DNA of 64,000 nucleotides from Proteles cristata cristata (GCA_017311185.1 JAESUZ010003286.1:62001-126000); one strand, 5' to 3'. Positions 1 to 12,043 are shown, numbered from the stretch's first letter. The notes: generated by a model from the letters alone, not told the origin. Numbers and translations are program-made.

Positions 1-1580
1 GGCTAGGAAGGTGAGAGGGCTGCCTCTAGGTAACAAAACTGAGGATCTGTGAAGAGGGGCCTCTGTCTTCTCACTTGATTCTTGAACCTAATGCTAATCA
101 TATTAAAAACTCATAGACTGCCAGAGCTGAAGGGCCTTTGGTCTCTAAGCCATGGCCTTCAAATAGTGCTCCACCAACCCAACATTGCAAGAAGAGACCA
201 CCAAGGTCCCCAGGACGGAAAGGGCAAGCAACTCTGCCCTGGTTGTGAGTATGGCCCTCCACATTACAGGCTACCTACAAAGATATTTGCAACTGGAGGA
301 GAGTCCCAGATGCACTGACCCAGTGAAGCCATTCTTCTTAGGGTGCAGAACCCAGTGGGCAAGGGGGACAGAGGGCAGGGGAGAGTCCAGCAAGCTGGGG
401 AAGAGCCTGGCCTGGACCCAGAGCTCCTGGTTCCTGGTTTAACTTCCTCTCCTTCACTGTCCCCACTTTCCCCACCCCCAACTACCTCTGACCAAATCTG
501 AAATTCAGAGCATGAGGCTTTGGAAGAGATCTCATAGGTGAGTCACTACATACCTTCTCCTGCCATCAGATGCCTCAGTGCTCTTACAGCAAATGCTCAG
601 CCAACCTTAGTTGGACCCTCCCAGACACAGAGAGGTCATTGCCTCTTGTGCTGGTCCCTCCTGTCTTTGCATAGCTCTGTTACCAAAGTCTTCCTCCTGT
701 TGTTCTCCAAACTACTTACCACCCAACTTCCTCAGTCTGCCTCTGGGCCCCCACGAGGCACAACTGTTCCTCTATCCTGGAAAGAGCCCTTTAAATGGCA
801 ATAGCAACCACGACCTTACTCCTCGGGAAAGATTTCTACTAGCCCTCCCCGCTCAACTGCCACCTTATGGGCCCTTCATAGAAAGAGCCAAAATTCTTCA
901 CTGCGTTCCTATTCACATGATATTTTCACCTTCATTATGGCTCTTGTTTCTCATGAGAATACAGCCCAGTATGCATAGTAAGAAGCCTATCAGTCCATTG
1001 AACAGCAGCAGCCAACACGAGGACCAGGATTTGCTCGACATTCCATAGCACAGCTGGACTCCAATGTTTCCCATTTTCCTCATAACACTTGGGTGCTGGG
1101 TTTCTGTGACTGTGGGGCTCTCATTCTCTCATCTAGCAGGTGTCCCTAGTGCTTCCCTCAAGGGCCCATCCAACCTTGCAAGTCCCCTAATTGGGGTGAC
1201 ATTGAAAAGTGTGTCTGGCTCCTGTGGCTGTGATATTTAAATCATCAGAGCCCTATGTGGGAGGGTAGGGAGGTGGCTACGTGGCTCTGATCGCCTGGGA
1301 ACCAGAATCTGTGAGTATCCTTTCCCTTCATTATTCATGTGGGCTCCAGTGGTTAAACTCCACATGGAGAGCTGGGCCTCTGATGTCTGACCTTCAAATA
1401 TAGGGCAGTTCTGGCCGGCGGGAGGCAGCTGGAGCCGCTTACTCATAATGCCAGCTGACTCACTTTTTTCATTTGCTCAGCCAATTGGTGGGTGAATTAA
1501 TTAAGTGATGCAGCCAGAATGAACAGCTATAGGCTTCACTCTGCCACCCGTAGCATCCTCCTGTTTCAAACTCCTTTAGA
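1..1580. other. Unassigned single-copy-like DNA, no gene
   Basis: I see no exon, RNA gene or recognisable repeat here. Short open frames are not in a codon-like context. Around 1451-1505 there is a compact cluster: an AP-1-like TGACTCA at 1456-1462, an inverted CCAAT/ATTGG pair near 1481-1487 and an ATTAATTAA at about 1496-1504. That could mark a conserved non-coding element, but this is inference from motif density only. Confidence 0.4.
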
Positions 1581-1589
1581 TGGATGTAG

Positions 1590-1768
1590 GGAATGGGGGA
1601 GCACTGGGTTGGGACTTAGGAAGAACTGAATTTGAATCCCAGTCCTGCGACGACAGCTTGGGTATATTGCTCTGGATAAGTCCCTTCCCTGACACGAGCT
1701 TCAGTTTGCTGCTCTTTACAGTGAAGGGATTGGATTCAGGAAGTGTCAGGAGGCACTTCCCAGGATGT
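1590..1768 (+). repeat. MIR-like ancient SINE fragment
   Basis: The stretch has the MIR order of landmarks: a 'tttgaatcccagtcctg' block near 1630, then a 'tgctctggataagtcccttccc' block, then 'cttcagtttgctgctctttacagtgaaggga'. These correspond to the MIR core and its 'CTCAGTTTCC-CATCTGTAAAATGGGG' region. It is strongly diverged and has no A-tail, as expected of a mammalian-wide SINE. Confidence 0.6.
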
Positions 1769-2088
1769 TGCTTTTCACAGCCTTGTGCCTGAATGAGCTA
1801 GATAAATGATAAACACAGATACAGAGATTGCAAGCTGATGGCCTGAGAGGTGGATCTGTCTCATGGATGGGTTTTATTTAACAAGCATACTACTATATAG
1901 GGATAGATTTATACTTCGAATGTGCTAAAACGGAGGTACATGTTTTAGTTTGGCCCAGTCCCCATCAGTCCCTATTTTCCTATACCTAGTCTCTTTTAGG
2001 ACCAGTCTGGCCTCTGAAGACAATTGAGTATGCAACTCATTTTCTACAGACAGGATAGTAACAGCAAAGACAATAATAGCCACACTTG

Positions 2089-2304
2089 GGGGGCACCTGG
2101 GTGGCTCAATCAGCTAAGCATCCAACTCTTGATTTTGGCTCAGGTCATGATCTCACAGTTTGTGGGATCAAGCCCTGCTTCGGGGTCTGTGTGGACAATG
2201 TGGAGCCTGCTTGGGATTCTCTCCCTCCCTCTCTTTCTACCCCTCCACCTCTCATGTGTAGGTGCTCTCTCTCTTTCTCAAAAATAAATAAACATTAAAA
2301 AAAA
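2089..2304 (+). repeat. Feline tRNA-Lys SINE (SINEC_Fc-type)
   Basis: Starts GGGGCACCTGGGTGGCTCA, carries a degenerate B box, a CT-rich segment and an AAAATAAATAAACATTAAAA tail. Flanking direct repeats, approximately ATAGCCACACTTG (to 2088) and TAGTCACACTTG (2308-2319), mark a retrotransposed full-length copy. Substitutions from the consensus place it in the older subtype. Confidence 0.93.
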
Positions 2305-2319
2305 TAGTAGTCACACTTG

Positions 2320-3450
2320 TTTTATGCTTCTGTTTTTTCCATCCATTGAGGTGTTTGGCATGATGCTAGAGTTCCTAAGTGATTTTACACAGTCTCAAGT
2401 TCCTTATTCTCCGTCCACATAGAATTGTGATGAGGCTCAAGTTGGCCACGTGTGGTAGGGATTAAATGTATTATTCTAAAAGTGGCTTGCCAGAGTGATT
2501 GCATTTTAGAGATGAAAGTTAAATTCACCTTAGTGGATGATTACTTTGTCTGGAGAAACACACTGTTGGATCTTTGTTATCAAAAGCAAGGCCCAGGGCT
2601 TAGTTTTAGGGAGTGGAGGACAGTGGTAAAGGTTGTGATGGATGAATGGAAACAAAACTGCTCCACATAATAAAGTAAAATTAGGCCATACTTTGGTAGA
2701 GAGTTTATAAAGTTAACTGCTTCCAGGTTTCTTGAAAGCTCAAAAACAAGATGGGAGGGGGACAAATTTAAGACATGGGAGAGAAAACATAAGAAAAGGT
2801 TTTTGTCTCCAAAGAAGAACTAACCTGAGCATCATGGACCAAGGGAGATATAGTCAGTCGGTGACTCTCAAAAATATTAAGTTGACAAATGTTAGCAAGC
2901 TAGATCAGGAGTCATTACATTATGAGCTATGTGTTACTGCTCATTTTTGTACTGCTTGAAAGGTAAAAATGGTTTTTAAGTGCTTGGGAAAAAATCAGAA
3001 TAACATTTCGTGACATGTGAAAATGATATAAAATTTGATTTTCAGTGCCCATAAAGTCTTCTTGGAACCCAGCCATACTTATTTGTTCACATATTGCTTA
3101 CAGCTGATTTTGCACTACAGTCACAGACTTGAGTAACATCAGCAGAGACTGTGCAGTACTCCCCCTGTGTAGAGTCACCTCAGTAAATGTGCTTAGAGCC
3201 CTTGGAAGAGGAATGGGGACTTGTCACTCTATATACACTTGCTGTGGTGGTTTGGGATCATCCCTCCTAAGGATTAGCCAACGAGTTCAAGATATGAGAA
3301 ATGGCTCAGGTCTGTGAACTGAGAAATACGAATGTCTTTTTATTGGGGCAGCCATCCACCCTCAGCCTCCTCCTCCTTTATGCTTGTCTTCTGATTGTAG
3401 ATGTCAAGAGCGCCCTGGTTGACTGATTATCTATTTTGCCCCTAGGAATG
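2320..3450. other. Unassigned DNA, no gene
   Basis: About 1.1 kb of AT-rich, non-repetitive-looking sequence. Short frames on both strands have no splice-site framing or recognisable domain. Nothing specific can be assigned. Confidence 0.4.
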
Positions 3451-3455
3451 CCAAC

Positions 3456-3832
3456 TTAGCTCAGGCTGCTAACATGATGCTGTAGACTGGGTGGCTTAAA
3501 CAATAGACATTTATTTCTCATAGTTCTGGGGTGTAAAGTCCAAAATCAAGGTGCCAGCTGCTTGGTTCCTGATGAGAGCCCCCTTCCTGTCTCACAGATA
3601 GCTGTCTTCTTGTTATATTGTCACATGCTTGGGGGCCAGGGGTTGGGGAGGAAGGCCATTCTACTCTCTTCCTCTTCTTATGAGGATATAGATCTGTCAT
3701 GGGGGTTTCACCCTCTTGACTTTATTTAAACCTCATTACCTCCCAAAGGCCCCACCTCCTAAAACCATCATATTAAGAGTTCAGGTTTCAACATTTGAAT
3801 TCGGGGAGCAAACATTCAGCCCATAAGAGATG
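3456..3832 (-). mobile_element. MaLR-type LTR (MST/MLT1 group), antisense
   Basis: The order is the antisense form of a mammalian MaLR LTR: 'gctcaggctgctaa...agactgggtggcttaaacaa', then 'atttatttctcatagttctgg', then 'caaaggccccacctcctaa' and finally 'aggtttcaacatttgaat...' with 'acattcagcccata'. It is solo or nearly so. The adjacent 3833-4790 could include retroviral-type internal sequence, but I could not confirm that. Family assignment is from consensus memory, not a search. Confidence 0.8.
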
Positions 3833-4912
3833 CATTGCTCTATTTACATCTCCACAACCCCCAGAGGGTCAATCCCACTTAGCTGCTGCTTCATCTTGAC
3901 GGATTGTTACCATATTGGGTCCCCTCCTCCTGCCAGGGGGACAGTGCTGCCACCTGGCCTCTATTACTTCAGGGCCTATGCTCCCCATGGCTGTTTACAA
4001 ACCCAGCCCAGTGACCACCTTTCATACTGCCATCTCTGGCTGGCAGAGGAGAGCCACCACCTAGGGATGTGGGGGCCCTGCTTACCAGCACAAACCTCTT
4101 GGTTTGGTGAATGGCAAGTCCTCAGGACCTCCCATGGAACACAATCCTCTGGTGGGTCTTTCGGCCTCACATGAGATATCCATTCCAGTATCCCCACCTC
4201 CCTGAACCCTCCTATCCTTCCTCTACTATCCCCCAGGGTGGCATAGGCATTTCCACCCTGCTCAGAGTGGTCATCATTATTGCCAGGCTTTTAAGAGCTG
4301 TCCTAGCATTGAGTCTGGCTTAAACTCTGGAGTCCTTGCCAGAGTGTGAAATGTTAGTGTCCTGAAAAAGTGCCCCCAAGCCAATAAATTCCCTCTTATT
4401 CAGTCTCCTGTTCCTTGTCAAGCATGCTCAAAATCCAATCCCAGGGCTACTCCCATGGCTTCCCCTGGAATGTGCCAGCTAATTTTTCCACTTCATCCTT
4501 GAAACTCACCATGGTTATGATGGGATTTAACTCCAGTTATCAACCTGGCATCCAGCTGAGGAAGAGGGGCAGCTCCTGAGGACAGGGCTCCTGTTTCCTT
4601 GGGGATCAGGGGATAAAGAATGAAAGATTTCCAGAAGGAAGAAGTGCTAGCTTCTATTACAGAGGAGTTGGCCACCTCTGTGAGCTCTGGCAGTTCAGGT
4701 ATGTCAACAGTCCAAATTCTTAGGGACAGCACCCAGAAGTATCCATCCAGGTTTCAAAATCTGAGGTTTTCTTAGCCAGACCTTTAGCACAACAGACCAA
4801 GCTTAGCTAAGCATGTAAACATATATGACCCTCCACAATTCTATCAAGTCCTGACTCTGCTTTCATTGCAAAGATACCAATTTCTTTGTACTTTACCAAG
4901 GAGAACTCTGGC
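3833..4912. other. Unassigned sequence next to a MaLR LTR
   Basis: No gene is supported. A 114-codon frame (3830-4174) begins at the LTR edge and has no domain. The position directly against the LTR makes decayed LTR-element internal sequence possible, but I recognise no diagnostic block. Confidence 0.35.
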
Positions 4913-4929
4913 TCTCACACTTAACCTTT

Positions 4930-5138
4930 TTCTTTTTTAATGTTTATTTATTTTTGAGAGAGACAGAGTGCACATGAGCAGGGAAGGGCAGACAGAGAGG
5001 GAGACAGAATTGGAAGCAGGCTCCAGGCTCCAAGGTGTCATCACAGAGCCGGATGCAGGACTCAAACCTACAGACTGCGAGATTATGACTTGAGCCGAAG
5101 TCGGACACCTAACTGACTGAGCCACCCAGGTGCCCCAA
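4930..5138 (-). repeat. Feline SINE, antisense
   Basis: Reads TTTTTTAATGTTTATTTATTTTTGAGAGAG at the tail side and GAGCCACCCAGGTGCCCC at the head. A perfect 17-bp target-site duplication, TCTCACACTTAACCTTT, lies at 4913-4929 and 5139-5155. It belongs to the older subtype, with several substitutions. Confidence 0.96.
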
Positions 5139-5155
5139 TCTCACACTTAACCTTT

Positions 5156-5915
5156 AACTGTTTGATAACTGCCCTCAGTTTCTCATTATCTCTATGCAGG
5201 CCCCCAAGTCACCTCTTGTGAAATCTTTAGCGGTTAGGTTACCACCTTGCACCAAGGACTATCAGTGCCTCACATGCCATTTGGGATGGGTCCTTCTTGA
5301 CACAGCCAGACATTGGGTGAGCCAGGTCCCCAAATCCCACCATCATACTGCCTGTTTTCTCATATCCCACCTCTGTTAGTTTGAGTCCTCTGAGAAATAG
5401 ACACCAACAAAGAGTTCAATGTGCAAAGGAATTATTAGGAGAAACGCCTGAGAAGGACAAAAGGAGATGGAGTAGAGAGTAGGCAATGATGCAGGTCTGC
5501 TGCCTATGGAAGGAGAGAGGGGAGGATTGTCAGGAAGAAAAATGTCAGCTTCCAATGCAGTTCTAAAATGGTCTTGGCCAGCACCATGGGGAGTTACCAA
5601 GCAAAGATTTGAGGTATCGCATGGTGGGGGAGGGAAAGGGGACCAATACCAATATTTCAGCTGTGTTCAATTGTGGCTAGAAGCAGCCCTGGGGCAATGT
5701 GGCCTCAGCATCATTGCCATGATGGATTCAAAGATGGGCAATGGAAACTGTCAGCCAACTGTGCCCTCCTGAAAATTTCCCTTAAAGGAATCTCCATGGC
5801 CACCACTATATCTCCATTGGTTTGTCCCACCTTCAATGTATTGCAGCAAAAATTAATATAGTTTACCAACCATAGAGCCAGGTAAAGGCATGGAGTCAAA
5901 CAGAATCCAGTTGGG
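5156..5915. other. Unassigned DNA, no gene
   Basis: No exon or RNA gene is visible. The block at 5375-5450 ('gagtcctctgagaaatagacaccaa...aaaggaattattagg') has the look of an old interspersed repeat found in many mammalian loci, but I cannot name the family securely. Confidence 0.35.
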
Positions 5916-5931
5916 CATTATTTTTAATTTT

Positions 5932-6144
5932 TTTTAATGTTTTATTTATTTCTAGGAGAGAGAGAGAGAGACAGCGTGAACAGGGGAGGGTCAGAGAGAG
6001 AGGGAGCCACAGACTCTGAAACAGTTTCCAGGCTCTGAGCTGGCAGTCAGCACAGAGCCCGATGCGGGGCTCGAACCCACGAACCGCAAGATCATGACTA
6101 AGCAAAAGTCGGACGCTTAACCGACTAAGCCACCCAGGCGTCCC
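5932..6144 (-). repeat. Feline SINE, antisense, subtype B (young-looking)
   Basis: Carries the marks of the second subtype: tail 'TTTATTTATTTCTAGGAGAGAG', 'GAGCTGGCAGTCAGCACAGAGCC' and '...AAGTCGGACGCTTAACCGACTAAGCC' instead of '...GACTGAGCC'. Direct repeats of about CATTATTTTTAATTTT flank it (5916-5931 and 6145-6160, one or two differences). B box and tRNA-like head are intact. Confidence 0.95.
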
Positions 6145-6160
6145 CATTATTTTAAATTTT

Positions 6161-6807
6161 AATACAAATGGTACCCCTGATGGAAAGGAAAAATAGGGGA
6201 AAAACAGAGAATTCAATTAGGTACTGAACAAAGTCATTCACTGGATGAAAGTAGATGTAATAGGGTTGGGGTGGGGTGGGCTCTATGTGTTGCAGACTCA
6301 AATCAGATAAATAATTTAGGTAATGGTATAACTTGCACCTAGGGGATCTGGGTTATAATTATAACTCAGTTTGAACATATGGACTTGGAATCCTCTGGTA
6401 TCACACTGAAAAGTACATGAGAGGTATCCCCCAGGATAATTATGGTTCTAAGTCTCCAGGGCCAGCCACAACCTCTGGACAATAAGCAATGGCTTCCCTG
6501 TTGGATAGTAACCAAAGAATGACCATGAATGAGTGGCCTGAGAATTAACCTCAAGTGAAATAAGTGCTCCTGGAGAGGAGATCTCAAATTCTCTTCAGAT
6601 GAGAAAGCAGTCCCCTTTGTGAAAAGGAGTCTTTTTAACCTCTGGGAGGTATAAATTAAATACAGAAATAATGAAGTCCATTAAACACATAATATGAATA
6701 CTTCTGTATTTAAATTTAGGAATGATCTGCACATATTTGGTGTTTGCAGTGTTTGTGATTTCTTAAGAGAATTTGGCATATCTGAGGTTACACTGTAAAT
6801 ATGTAAT
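6161..6807. other. Unassigned DNA, no gene
   Basis: About 650 bp of AT-rich sequence with no recognisable gene or repeat. Nothing beyond chance-length open frames is visible. Confidence 0.35.
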
Positions 6808-6823
6808 TGAGTAATTGATTTTA

Positions 6824-7212
6824 TTTTTTTAAAATGTTTTTTATTTATTTATTTATTTTCAAATAGTTTATTGTCAAGTTGGTTTCCATATAATACCCAG
6901 TGCTCATCCCCACAAGTGCCCTCCTCCATGCCCATCTCCCCCTTCTCCCCCACACCCATCAGTCCTCAGTTTTTTCTCAGTATTCAAGAGTCTTTGATGG
7001 TTTGCCTAAAATGTTTTTTGTTTATTTCTGAGAGAGACAACGTAAGCAGAGGAGGGTCAGAGAGAGAGAAGGAAATACAGAATCTAAAGCAGGCTCCAGG
7101 CACTGAGCTAGCTCTAAGCACAGAGCCGGACATGGGACTCAAACCCACGAACCGTGAGATCATGACCTGAGCCGAAATCGGATGCTCAGCCGACTGAGCC
7201 ACCCAGGCGCCC
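6824..7212 (-). repeat. Feline SINE, antisense, split by an L1 fragment
   Basis: The SINE body is 7005-7212 and part of its tail is 6824-6848. A 16-bp duplication, TGAGTAATTGATTTTA, at 6808-6823 and 7213-7228 flanks the whole composite, so the SINE landed first and the L1 fragment later entered its A-tail. Older subtype. Confidence 0.9.
6849..7004 (-). mobile_element. L1 3' end, 5'-truncated, nested in SINE tail
   Basis: Antisense copy of the carnivore L1 3' terminus: poly(T)-like 'tttatttatttatt', then 'aatagtttattgtcaagttggtttccatataat', then the C-rich 3' UTR. The same 3' end appears in sense at about 44750-44870. Near-duplicates 'TAAAATGTTTTTTATTTATTT' (about 6830-6850) and 'TAAAATGTTTTTTGTTTATTT' (about 7005-7024) are its target-site duplications. 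Only about 150 bp were copied. Confidence 0.88.
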
Positions 7213-7228
7213 TGAGTAATTGATTTTA

Positions 7229-8044
7229 GACTTGTGATTTTAAATTAAAAGTTGTAAGAGAATTTGATTAGGTTTGTAAATAGTACTGGAATGTTTATGA
7301 GAAGTTGGGATTTGCCATATTTATGATTTTGATTTATTAAATTCACAAGAGTAATTTAGGTGCTTGGAAAGGTTTTGCTTGTTAGATCAAGCACACGAAG
7401 TGCTCTGAACGAAAACAGGATGCATCAAATTTATAAACACACTTCAAAAAGCTTAAAAGAATCAAATAAAATAAATTATAAATGAGACTAAGGGAATTTG
7501 GACTTACAACAAGGATAGTAAAATTTGAAATTAAACTTAAAGGCTTAGGTTGAGGGTGACAGCCGCCACTTTCTCTGCAAGCTTTCCCCCTACTAATCAT
7601 TTTCCTCTAAGAACCCTGTCATCTGACCTAAACCCAAACTCTTGGAAGGCAGACCCCTATTCCTATCTCCCTTAAGTTAGAGATAGGCATCAACTGGAAG
7701 CCAAAGACGAAAGGAGAGGACTCTACCTTTTGTAGCAAAAACATGAGAGCAAGATCCAGTTCCACCATGCGCTTCATGTGTGAGTCTGAATAAACCATCT
7801 CTGTCTCTGGACAGTTTCACCTCCCCCCCCCGCCGCCTAAAGTGTAGGAGAGCCTTTTACCCAGCAAAGCCACTTTTTGGTGTTTGAGAAAATACTCTCA
7901 CATGTGCACAAAGAGACCCAAATAATGGCAACCTTGTTAGCAACAGTGAACAATGTCCGTCTCAATGTCAATCAACAGAAGCATCCTTGAATAAATCATA
8001 GTACACGCGTAGACTGTGCCTGTCAGGGTACAGTAAAAAAGGAG
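7229..8044. other. Unassigned DNA, no gene
   Basis: No coding or RNA gene is visible. A C-run at about 7824-7833 and AT-rich flanks are the only notable composition. Confidence 0.35.
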
Positions 8045-8880
8045 AATTTGCACCAATTATTCCCCCCGCCCAACATTCTCCTGTGAACATTTTAAAACAT
8101 ACAGGAAAACTGGAAAAAAACAAAGTAAGGCAAATACCCATAAACCCACTAAAGTGAACATTTGGCCTTCTTTGTTTTCTCATGCATCTATCCCTCTATC
8201 CATCTGTCTATCTACCTTATTTTTTGATGTATTTCAAAATAAGGTGCAGACAGCAATATGCTTCACCCAGACATGCTTCAACGTGTATATCATTAACTAA
8301 AGCTCCATATTTGTTTACAGGCTTTTTTTAAGGTAAATTTTCATGTAATCAAATACACAAATCTTAAGTCTGCCGTTCAACAGGTTTTGCAAAATTCGTC
8401 CACCTGTCTAATCCAAACCACCATTAAGATATAGAACATTAACATAACAGATAACCTTTGTGGCACAAACTTCCTTTGTGACCTTTTCCAGTTAGTCTAC
8501 ACTGCCTCCACTTCCCCCTGGCAAACAGTGTTCTGAATTTTTTCCAGTAGAACATAGTTTGTCTGTTCTAGAACTTTATATAAATTGAGTCCTGCTGTGC
8601 AGGTGTCTTTCAGTCCAATGTTTTCAAGACCCACCATATTATACATTGTGGTTTGTTTCTTCTTCCTGCTGAGTAGCATTCTACTTATGATATGGATATT
8701 CCACCATTTGCTTGTCTATTCTACTGTTGATGGACATTTGGGATATTTCTAGTTTTTGTCCATTTGTGAATAAAGCTGCTATGAATTTTTTTAAACAAGT
8801 CTTTTTGAGGTCATATTTTCATTTATCCTGGGTAAATACCTAAGACTGGACTTGCTAGTTTACAGGGTAGGTTAATGTTC
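8045..8880 (-). mobile_element. Ancient L1 3' UTR fragment, antisense
   Basis: The antisense order typical of old mammalian L1 3' ends is followed: '...aatacacaaatcttaagtctgccgttcaacaggttttgcaaa', 'accaccattaagatatagaacatt', 'tgctgagtagcattctacttatga', 'actgttgatggacatttggg' and 'aataaagctgctatgaa...gggtaaatacctaagactgga'. Many substitutions and indels are present and there are no open frames. It is a fossil fragment. Confidence 0.85.
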
Positions 8881-10030
8881 AGATTTATAAGAAAAACCCA
8901 GCACTGCTCACTCCCAGACCTTACCATGATCAGGCCTGTGTCTCTTCCCATCCTTTGTCCCAGTGCAGATGTCAGCCTGCTGATGTCATCACCCTCCCTT
9001 CATGGTGAATTTTCTCTTAGGAGACCTCCTTCCCATTCATCCTTACCATGTGGCCTTGGTCTAGACCCTCCAAGTATGCTTCAGTGATTGTAACGCTCAA
9101 GGGGAAGGGCTAGTCTCTATCCCTTTTGTTCCAGGAGCTCGTGCTTCCTTATAAATATCCCTATCACTCTTCCAGGAACCTCTAGGCTCCTCATGCTAAC
9201 TGATAGGATCAAAATCAAGCACTAACATTGGCCTCTAAGCTGATTCTAGGCACTGAATGAACCCAAATGTTCCACCAGCAGAGCTGACCACCCATGGCCA
9301 CCAGACTGCATTCTTCTCAGACCCATTCAGCTTGGCTAGGGCAGGGGTAGAAAACTGAATGGCCTGGAGCCTGGTCCAAGGTTGCAGGACCAGAGCCAAC
9401 CCCCTGGCCCATCCAGGCTTTACACCCCAATCTCCCCATGATGACTGTGAGGGGTCACCAAGAGATCACCAGGGCTCTCCAGCTTGATGAGGGTCAGCCT
9501 TCACCTGAGCATATTATCACACAGGGGTTTAGAATGCAGACATCAAACACGAACACTCAGACTCCAGTCCTGGCTCTGTCCTCTTGGCATTTCTTACTGC
9601 CTCTATAATTATTCTATTATTGAGAAATTTCAAGCATATTGTAAAAGAGAGAGAGGAGTCTCTGCTGAGCTCTTTCTCTTCCAGACAACCTGAGCTTTGT
9701 GCCCTGGATGAGATACTTACCTCTGTGTTTTAAGTTTCTTATCTGCAAAGAGCCTCAGGCAAGCTATTCAGGGTAGGGGAGCCCAGGTGAAAAGAAGCCC
9801 CGCCTGTCACCTAGGGCCACACCCTCACCCTTGAATTTGCTCCTTGAATTCAGTCATCATCTATAATCCTCACTTTGGCTTTGGGAGGAGGGAGGTCACT
9901 CAGGAATTACTAACCTTTACAGAGGTGGAAATTGAGGCTGAAAGCGGGGGATCTATCTATCACATCCCCAGGTGGGGACTCTATATGTGCTTGTCCAGCT
10001 GTTGAACACAGTAATTCATGGCCAACTCTC
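8881..10030. other. Unassigned DNA, no gene
   Basis: About 1.1 kb without a supported gene. 'gaggtggaaattgaggctgaaagc' near 9921 resembles the conserved antisense MIR core, but too little is left to annotate it separately. Confidence 0.35.
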
Positions 10031-10035
10031 ACGTG

Positions 10036-10305
10036 TGGAGGGGGGTGAGGCCTGATGGCTAAAAGCCTGGGTTCAGGAGCCAGACTGCCTGGGTTCCCAT
10101 CCTGACTCTGTACCTAATATTAGGCAAGTCATCTAACCCCTTTGTGCCTTGGTTTCTTCATCTGTGAGTATTCTGAGAGGTCTTAAATTGTAAATAATGA
10201 AGCATTATTACTATAAGGCACTGTGAGAATTAAAGGTACACGGGTAAACACAGGTAAAACAGAACACCTGCTAACATATGTTCCATAAACATTGGCTATC
10301 ATGAG
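10036..10305 (+). repeat. MIR SINE
   Basis: A near-full MIR: 'gatggctaaaagcctgggttcaggagccagactgcctgggttcccatcctgactctgtacc', 'ggcaagtcatctaacccctttgtgccttggtttcttcatctgtga' and a 3' part with 'tgtgagaattaaaggta...ataaacattggcta'. This is the clearest MIR in the window. Confidence 0.88.
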
Positions 10306-10379
10306 GTCTCCTTCTTAGTCTAGGGGGCAGGGCCTGTGTCCCTGTGTCCAGCTCCTCTCTCTACTTCCCCTTTTCCCCT

Positions 10380-10480
10380 TCCTGCCCCTCAAGCACACAG
10401 CTGGTCCACGATGCAAGGTGCCCAGGGACTGTTTGCTGAGTGACTGAATGTATGAATGCATTCACTCATTCATTCACCAA
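10380..10480 (+). repeat. L2 3' tail fragment
   Basis: 'gcaaggtgcccagggactgtttgctgagtgactgaatg' resembles the L2 3' terminus with its TGAATGA-type tail. The tail runs into 'tgaatgcattca' (10454-10465), a perfect 12-bp palindrome, followed by CATT-type repeats in the opposite sense. Confidence 0.5.
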
Positions 10481-11046
10481 TGTAGGCCACTGGAAGTTTT
10501 ACCTTCTATGGATGCAAGACTTGAGAAGAAGTGAGTCTGGCTGGTCTAGGTGAGGCATTCTGGAGCTACCCCTGCCTGTGGCCACATGAACATGCATTTC
10601 CCAAACCCCTTTCTGGTTGCCCTGGCCCTGGCAGGGTAAGCTGCAGGCCTCTGTGGAGCTGTTCCTCCCCAGCTCCCAGCGACTATCTTGCTGCCAGCCA
10701 TAGAAATCCCTCTCTTTGTTAAGACTCTGTTTCCTAAGTCAGACCTTCTCACCCAGGACACTCTTCAGCTAATTATGTCCATGGAGATGGTGGAGGCTGC
10801 AATGCACAGCCTTGCCCCAGGAGTCATTCCGGGGAGAACAGTTTGCCAGGGGCACTGTACAGTGGAGTGGAGCAAGGTTGGCAAGCACATCCCAAGTCCT
10901 GAGTCAGGACTGGAGAAGGCTTTGCAAATGTCTCCCACAGCCACCTCCTTGTATGGAGAAGGGGACACTGGCGCAGAGGCCCCTGTCATGGGGCCCAGCC
11001 AGTCCCAGAATCTGTTGACACACACCCCCAACACACACATACTGTG

Positions 11047-11213
11047 GGTCTCACACTTGAGGGGGCATTACAGTCCCCTGAAGGGCTTGTTGAATCAGCA
11101 ATTAACAGACCCCACTCACCAGTCTAGACTAAGGCCTGAGCATTTGCATTTGAACCAGTTCCTAGCCCTGCTAATGCTGCTGGTTAGGGACCACACGTTG
11201 AAAACCATTGTTT
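11047..11213 (-). mobile_element. MER20-like hAT-Charlie element
   Basis: Antisense to the usual MER20 orientation: 'ctcacacttgagggggcattacagtcccctgaagggcttgttgaatcagca...', then 'aggcctgagcatttgcatttgaaccagttcc' and 'ctaatgctgctggttagggaccacacgttgaaaaccattg', ending in the CAATGGTT-type terminal inverted repeat. It is non-autonomous, encodes nothing, and overlaps the 3' part of the window's longest open frame, which is therefore spurious. Confidence 0.82.
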
Positions 11214-11589
11214 TAGGAAATAGCCTTGTGTGTAGGAATGGGAAGTGGAGCCTAAGAATATGGTGCTGAGGAGGCAGAGAGCAACTGCCTTCTGGAAGGA
11301 AACAGAACAGAATCTAAACAATTTGAAGGTTCTACGATGGGCAAATCTCAGGGGAGGGCAGTATGGGATTAGGGAAGGAGGAAAGGGTCCTGGGCAGGTT
11401 CAGACTGGAGCAAGGCAAGGAGACTAGGGAGCAAAACTTAAGAAGACACTTCCTCTCAGGTTCACGCAAGTGCAGGATCAGCAGCTTGAAAGGAAGTCTC
11501 TTTAAATCCATCATGTTAACAAGATCCCCAAATGATACAGCACAGGAACACTGGACCTACTTGGTTTTGTTTTGTTTTATTTTGTTTTG

Positions 11590-11722
11590 TTTTAAATGCT
11601 GATTGCTGGGTCCTGCTACCAGAGACTTGGACATAATTCCCCTGGGTTCTGTATGGGCATTGGATATTTGAAACCTACCCAGGTGGTTCTAATTGGTTGC
11701 AAAGTCTGAGGGCTACTGGTGG
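11590..11722 (-). mobile_element. MER20-like element, diverged half
   Basis: 'aaatgctgattgctgggtcctgctaccagagacttggac...cctgggttctgtatgggcattgg...ctacccaggtggttctaattgg' follows the central and distal parts of MER20. It is preceded by a TTTTG-repeat (11562-11592). Low identity and no clear terminal repeats. Confidence 0.6.
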
Positions 11723-11794
11723 AGAGAGCTTCAGAGGTCTTTAGGATGTGTGTCGAAGACAACATACATAGTAGAACTCACATGGCATTTCAGT

Positions 11795-11945
11795 ATATGG
11801 GGAATGAATTCTAATCCTGCCTCCACCGCTAACTAGCTATAGGGGTTTGGTCCAGTCACTTGTTCTTTCAATTCCCTCAGAGTAAATGGGAATATGAACA
11901 ACCTCTCGGGACCAAAATATTTGTGATTATTAGAGTTCAAAGGGT
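11795..11945 (+). repeat. MIR fragment
   Basis: 'gaatgaattctaatcctgcctccaccgctaactagctat' followed by 'ggtccagtcacttgttctttcaattccctcagagtaaatgggaatatgaa' matches the MIR core in order. Both ends are eroded. Confidence 0.7.
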
Positions 11946-12043
11946 CTTGGTTAACATTTAGGTCACGTAACCTGAATTTTACCATTGAGAAAGCTTAAGA
12001 CCTCTCTGGGCTTCGGCTTCTCTGCTTATTAAATTGGAGATTG

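Noticed and set aside
3833..4790. Retroviral internal coding region beside the LTR
   Set aside because: Position suggests it, but I recognise no diagnostic block, so it is left unassigned.
10688..11269. 193-codon open frame, longest in the window
   Set aside because: No domain or codon signature. Its 3' third is the MER20-like element at 11047-11213, an overlapping reverse frame exists, and there is no splice context.
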